Source of the DNA: MWBF01 sp040772005
Lineage (GTDB): Bacteria > Chloroflexota > Anaerolineae > CG2-30-64-16
Direction of reading: 5' to 3'
NCBI GenBank assembly: GCA_040772005.1
Contig: JAXGYZ010000003.1
Location: 248,001-312,000 of the forward strand
Length of the DNA: 64,000 nt
The notes below the pieces were generated by a model. It was not told the origin of the DNA. It was given only the letters and a program-made list of their open reading frames with translations, and searched no databases. This document shows, piece after piece, positions 60,744-64,000 of this stretch; position 1 is the stretch's first letter; every line of letters starts with the position of its first letter. Position numbers and translations under genes: made by a program.

Positions 60744-61703
60744 CTAGGCGCGTTTCGCCGGCTCGAACCGGCTGCGCGCGGGCGTCAGGACGTTGCCGTA
60801 GGCGGCCAGGTTGCGATCCGCCAGGTGATCGAAGGTCATCGGGCTGACCGTGCCGTAGGTGATGCGCTTGATCGGGTCCGGGTCCAGCTCTGCGAAGACG
60901 ACTTCCTGTGTCCCGCGGCCCTGGGCCAGCTTGTGGCTGATGGGGTCCACGATCATGCTGTGGCCGAAATAGTAGTTGTCGCCTGCGTCCGGGCCGACGC
61001 CGTTGCACGCGACGATATACACATGGTTGTCATAAGCGCGCGCCCGGTTGGTCAGCTCCCAGATCTCGAAGGAGCGCAGCAGCGCGCTGGGCCGGCAGAT
61101 GACCTCCGCGCCCAGGATGGCCTCGGCGCGGTACAGCTCGGGGAAGTCGCCGTCGTAGCAGATGGTCAGGCCGATGGATGCCAAGGGGGTGTGGATGACG
61201 CATGGTTCCGTGCCCGCGGTGGACCAGCCGGCCGTGACCTCACCCCCCAACCCCCTCTCCTGGACGTGCGAGCTTCGCTCGCCCCGGTTCAGGAGAGGGG
61301 GAGTAAGGGGGTGAGGCTGCTTTCGTTCCGTCGGGAACAAGTGCGTCTTGCGATAGACGCCGAGAATACTGCCATCCGGCCCGATCAACGCGGCAGAGTT
61401 GTAGACCACCCCGCGTTCAGTTCCGCGTTCGTAGGTCGGGAACACCAGGTAGATGCCCAGCGCCGCGGCGACCTGCTGCGCGGCCTCCGAGAGGCGGCCC
61501 GGCAGCACGTCCACCAGGTCCCACAAGGCCTCCGGCCCGATGTCGGGCGTGAAGCCGGTCGTGCAGGTTTCGGGCAGGACGACCAACTGCGCGGCACTCT
61601 CGGCCACCGCGCGGCGGGTCCACGCGACCGCGCGGTCGATGTTCGCGCGGACATCCATCGGCACGACCGCGTACTGGGCACAGGCGGCAGTGAAACGTTG
61701 CAT
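60744..61703 (-). CDS. Nitrilase-superfamily carbon-nitrogen hydrolase
   Basis: 319 aa from the ATG at 61703; the longer frame to 62165 overlaps the cyclase gene in another frame. The Glu-Lys-Cys triad is visible as E45 (VVLPETCTTG), K119 (VYRKTHLF) and C182 (ICYDGDFPEL). These enzymes hydrolyse amides, carbamoyl amines or nitriles in the cytoplasm. Between K119 and C182 lie ~30 extra residues (PHPLTPPLLNRGERSS... ), coded by an in-frame palindromic element; without it the spacing would be typical. With the permease and cyclase it suits ring-opening product hydrolysis, such as of ureido acids. Confidence 0.9.
   Translation of the reverse strand: MQRFTAACAQYAVVPMDVRANIDRAVAWTRRAVAESAAQLVVLPETCTTGFTPDIGPEALWDLVDVLPGRLSEAAQQVAAALGIYLVFPTYERGTERGVVYNSAALIGPDGSILGVYRKTHLFPTERKQPHPLTPPLLNRGERSSHVQERGLGGEVTAGWSTAGTEPCVIHTPLASIGLTICYDGDFPELYRAEAILGAEVICRPSALLRSFEIWELTNRARAYDNHVYIVACNGVGPDAGDNYYFGHSMIVDPISHKLAQGRGTQEVVFAELDPDPIKRITYGTVSPMTFDHLADRNLAAYGNVLTPARSRFEPAKRA
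61239..61316. repeat. In-frame family B palindromic element inside nitrilase gene
   Basis: Outer arms CCTCACCCCC / GGGGGTGAGG and inner arms CCCCCTCTCCT (61251-61261) / AGGAGAGGGGG (61291-61301) surround GCGAGCTTCGCTCGC, itself a palindrome. The nitrilase frame stays open across it. Confidence 0.9.
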
Positions 61704-61718
61704 GGCGGCTCCAGGTTT

Positions 61719-61786
61719 GGACGGGATTGACAGGATTGACAGAATGAGACTCAGTAAAATCCTGTCAATCCCGTCAATCCTGTCAA
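61719..61786. repeat. Palindromic element (family I, copy 2)
   Basis: GACGGGATTGACAGGATTGAC and GTCAATCCCGTCAATCCTGTC-type arms, related to the copy at 46446. It lies between the nitrilase and cyclase genes. Confidence 0.75.
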
Positions 61787-61795
61787 ATAATAACT

Positions 61796-62671
61796 TCAGC
61801 TTCTGACGGACAGGGCGTTGATGCTCGCGACATGGGCCGGGTCGTACGCGTCGCCGAACTTGGTGACGGGCAGGCCCGCCTTCTTCGCCATCAGTTCCTC
61901 GTATTCGGCATCTTCCAGGAACGCAACGCAGCGGCCGATGCTTGACTCGCCGTCCACGTAGCGCCAGGGGAAGAAGCCGATGGTCGTCCGCCGGTTGACG
62001 AGCAGGTCGATCTCGCCGCCCACGCATTCGGCGTGGATGATGTGGTCGGGGAACATCTCGATGTGCATGAGCTGGTACTTCGAGTCGTCGAAGCGTTCCT
62101 CGAGCGTCGTGCCATACTTGCGCTGGAAGTGCGCGTTCGCCTCTTTGGCCTGCCGCGGCATCCACTGGCGGATGATGGTGTTCATCGGGTGGTCGGCGCT
62201 GCCGCAGTCCACGCCGATCCAGCGGAGCTTCTTCTGCTTGGCCCAGAGCGAGAACTCGCGATCCGGCCCGGGGTGCTTGACCATGTAGCGAATCTCATCT
62301 GCGGTGGGATGATCCCAGCCGAAGTGATGATAGCCGGTGTGGATGATGAGGATATCGCCCTCGCGGACCTCCACACGCTCCTCGATCATCTCTGAGGTGT
62401 AGATGTCGTAGTCGCCGCAGACGTCCGAAAGGTCCACGACCGCCGCAGGCGCGACCAGGAAATCCATATCCAGGCTGGCAATGTCCTTGCCCGCGGTGAA
62501 GAAGTGGATTTCCCCGTCGAGGTGCGTGCCGAGGTGGTTGGAGTGGGTGACGACCTGGCCGTTGGCGCCGTTCGGGGCCAGCCGTTTGAAGTACTTGACT
62601 TGCAGCGGCTCGTAGGTGGGCCAGGGCGGCGTCGCGATGCCCAGCGGGATGGTGAGATCAAGGATCTTCAT
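61796..62671 (-). CDS. Cyclase-family (kynurenine formamidase-like) metal hydrolase
   Basis: 291 aa. The metal-binding motif HLGTHLDGEIHFF (HxGTHxD) marks the PF04199 family, which includes bacterial kynurenine formamidase and isatin hydrolase; a second His/Cys region (GVDCGSADHP) follows. These enzymes open or hydrolyse amide bonds of ring compounds using Mn or Zn. It is upstream of the nitrilase in transcript order with a 92-bp gap. In this context it may open a ring produced by the Mo-hydroxylase, with the nitrilase acting next; that order is inference. Confidence 0.88.
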   Translation of the reverse strand: MKILDLTIPLGIATPPWPTYEPLQVKYFKRLAPNGANGQVVTHSNHLGTHLDGEIHFFTAGKDIASLDMDFLVAPAAVVDLSDVCGDYDIYTSEMIEERVEVREGDILIIHTGYHHFGWDHPTADEIRYMVKHPGPDREFSLWAKQKKLRWIGVDCGSADHPMNTIIRQWMPRQAKEANAHFQRKYGTTLEERFDDSKYQLMHIEMFPDHIIHAECVGGEIDLLVNRRTTIGFFPWRYVDGESSIGRCVAFLEDAEYEELMAKKAGLPVTKFGDAYDPAHVASINALSVRS

Positions 62672-62715
62672 GGGAAGGAAGCCTCCTCAGGTGGGGTGGG
62701 TAATGACGTAATAAC

Positions 62716-62742
62716 TGTAGGGGCCAACCTGTGTGTCGGCCC
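62716..62742. repeat. Decayed family A element
   Basis: TGTAGGGGCCAACCTGTGTGTCGGCCC keeps one arm (TGTAGGGGC) and a short GGGCC/GGCCC inverted pair. It sits between the LysM/CAP gene stop and the cyclase start. Confidence 0.5.
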
Positions 62743-62750
62743 AGCCCGAA

Positions 62751-63956
62751 TCAGCGCGATCCGAAATCAGCGATGACGTAATAGCCCCAGCCGCCCTTGG
62801 CGATGCCGATGCCGATCTCGGTATAGCGCGTCCAGAGGATGTTGCGGCGATGGGGATCGGCGCCCGGCGGTTCGTTCCACCACATATCGAACGCGCTGCC
62901 GACGCTGCGGGAGTTGGCCCAGTTCTCGCTCTGCGTGGCGGCCGGATAGCCGGCGCGCGCGAGCCGTTCCGGCAGCCGTGCGCCGTCGGACCCGACATGG
63001 CTGCCCTTGTTGCGCGCCGCGCAGTCGTTGGCGTGGGCCTGTGCGGCTGCGGCCAGCTCTGCATTCCAGGCCAGCGGGTGAATGCCGTTGGCGGCACGCT
63101 TCTCATTGATCTGGGCGAGCAGGTGGTTGGCAGCATCGACGAACTCGGCGGGCATGCCCGCGGGTGCAGGTGCAGGGGGCGCGGCTTCAGGTGCGGGTGG
63201 CTGGTCTGCCGGTGGCTGGTCGGCTGGGGCTGCATCAGCAGCCACGGCTGCATCAGCAGCCACGGCTGCATCAGCAGCCACGGCTGCATCAGCAGCTACC
63301 GGCGCGGCGACCGGGTGCACGCCGGGAACTGCCAACACCTGGCCCGTGCGCAGCAGCTTCGGGTCCACGCCGGGGTTGGCTGCGGTGAGGCTGTCGACCG
63401 AAATGCCGAAGTCCGCGGCGATGGTCCAGAGGGTGTCGTTCTGCCGGACGGTATAGGGGGTGCTGGCGGCGACAGGCGCGGCTCCTTCCGCACCTCCTTC
63501 CGCGCCTGGGATGACGAGCACCTGCCCATTCTGGAGGCGCTGCGGGTCCACGCCGGGATTGGCCGCCATCAGCGCGTTGACCGAGATGCCGTAGCCCATC
63601 GCGATGTCCCACAGCGTGTCGTTGGGACTGACCGTGTAGGTCGCACCGCCGGTCAGCGTTGCCGGTGCGCTCTCATAACCCGGAATGACCAGGACCTGCC
63701 CCTTCTGCAGGCGTTTGGGATCGAGTGCGGGATTGGCAGCCTGAAGCGCATCGACGGAGATGTCGTGCGCGACGGCAATAGCCCAAAGCGTGTCGTTGGC
63801 CTTGACCGTGTAAGTGAAATCAGCGGTTGGAGCAGTGGCTTTGGACGCCAGCGACCCCACCGGATCAGCATACGCTGCGGCAGGGGCCAGAAAAACCAGA
63901 TTTGTGAGGAGGAGCACGCGGAACAGCAAGGATTTTCGATTGTCGTTTGTGTGCAT
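62751..63956 (-). CDS. Secreted LysM (x3) and CAP-domain protein
   Basis: 401 aa. A signal peptide (~1-30, ending AAAYAD) is followed by three LysM peptidoglycan-binding repeats (~48-92, ~104-148, ~166-210; YTVKANDTLW, YTVSPNDTLW, YTVRQNDTLW). An Ala/Pro-rich linker with four perfect VAADAA repeats comes next, then a C-terminal CAP/SCP domain (~275-401; LLAQINEKRAANGIHPLAWNAEL, HVGSDG, SENWAN, WWNEPP, HRRNIL). CAP domains of this YkwD type are secreted and of unclear biochemical role, perhaps wall or sterol/lipid binding. The promoter places the transcript start at or next to the ATG, so it may be leaderless. Confidence 0.93.
   Translation of the reverse strand: MHTNDNRKSLLFRVLLLTNLVFLAPAAAYADPVGSLASKATAPTADFTYTVKANDTLWAIAVAHDISVDALQAANPALDPKRLQKGQVLVIPGYESAPATLTGGATYTVSPNDTLWDIAMGYGISVNALMAANPGVDPQRLQNGQVLVIPGAEGGAEGAAPVAASTPYTVRQNDTLWTIAADFGISVDSLTAANPGVDPKLLRTGQVLAVPGVHPVAAPVAADAAVAADAAVAADAAVAADAAPADQPPADQPPAPEAAPPAPAPAGMPAEFVDAANHLLAQINEKRAANGIHPLAWNAELAAAAQAHANDCAARNKGSHVGSDGARLPERLARAGYPAATQSENWANSRSVGSAFDMWWNEPPGADPHRRNILWTRYTEIGIGIAKGGWGYYVIADFGSR
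63229..63300. repeat. 18-bp tandem repeat in LysM/CAP linker
   Basis: Four near-identical copies of GCTGCATCAGCAGCCACG encode VAADAA four times. Copy number could vary by slippage or recombination and change linker length. Confidence 0.85.
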
Positions 63957-63962
63957 ATGCGC

Positions 63963-63991
63963 TATATATCATGAGTTCCGCGACCGCGCAA
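63963..63991 (-). promoter_or_regulatory. Promoter of LysM/CAP gene, possible leaderless start
   Basis: Minus-strand TTGCGC (63991-63986) and TATATA (63968-63963), 17-bp spacing. The predicted start point (~63956) coincides with the A of the ATG, and no ribosome-binding site is seen before the ATG. Confidence 0.55.
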
Positions 63992-64000
63992 ATGTGACAA

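Noticed and set aside
61704..62165. N-terminal extension of the nitrilase frame
   Set aside because: It overlaps the cyclase gene in another frame and a palindromic repeat; the nitrilase family begins at the ATG at 61703.
62687..63289. Minus-strand frame with repeated MQPWLL peptides
   Set aside because: It is an alternative frame of the tandem repeat inside the LysM/CAP gene.
63229..63300. CRISPR or regulatory direct repeats
   Set aside because: 18-bp contiguous repeats with no spacers encode VAADAA in the linker of a secreted protein.

Overview
The window is about 64 kb of GC-rich bacterial chromosome. It most resembles a Chloroflexota genome (Anaerolineae/Caldilineae type). That placement is inference from gene content (Thr/Pro-rich lipoproteins, SH3b-glycosidase surface proteins, an alpha-2-macroglobulin/PBP1C pair, MCD-type Mo-hydroxylase genes) and from many short dispersed palindromic repeats; there is no rRNA or marker tree here. 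One tRNA gene (Val-CAC) is present. I see no CRISPR array, transposase or phage gene.

Layout. (1) 1-12.6 kb, mostly plus strand: a beta-glucan (probably laminarin) utilisation locus, with two sugar ABC permeases, a GH16 lipoprotein, a 1065-aa modular GH16 enzyme, two large clan GH-Q phosphorylase-like proteins and a convergent PfkB sugar kinase. Secreted GH16 enzymes would cut the glucan, the ABC system would import oligosaccharides, and the phosphorylases would release sugar-1-phosphate. (2) 12.6-22.5 kb: a gutted carboxylesterase remnant, tRNA-Val, and three paralogous surface glycosidase-like proteins, one fused to a catalytically dead GH18-like domain. (3) 22.4-28.8 kb: a leader or small RNA before a SWIM zinc-finger protein, a flippase-like membrane protein with UDP-glucose dehydrogenase, an M16 peptidase pair (one active, one lacking the zinc site), and AcpS. 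(4) 29-42.4 kb, minus strand: PBP1C with a 2020-aa alpha-2-macroglobulin lipoprotein, then a heterodimeric ABC exporter with a degenerate ATP site, preceded by a 20-codon leader ORF and a terminator, an attenuation-like layout.

(5) 42.4-49.5 kb, minus strand: a ferredoxin-nitroreductase with an orphan antitoxin-like gene, a CoA-transferase, XdhC, ProS, MocA and Tag. (6) 49.6-55 kb: an SPFH protein, a PPi-type phosphofructokinase and two paralogous internally duplicated lipoproteins. (7) 55-62.7 kb: a three-subunit molybdenum hydroxylase with an ordered promoter region, an NCS2 nucleobase permease, a nitrilase-family amidase and a cyclase-family hydrolase; with XdhC and MocA this looks like an N-heterocycle or nucleobase catabolic unit. 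(8) 62.7-64 kb: a LysM/CAP surface protein.

The most unusual theme is a set of at least ten sequence families of short inverted-repeat elements. They lie between genes and, strikingly, inside at least seven conserved genes, where they are read through in frame and add foreign peptide segments to otherwise normal enzymes.
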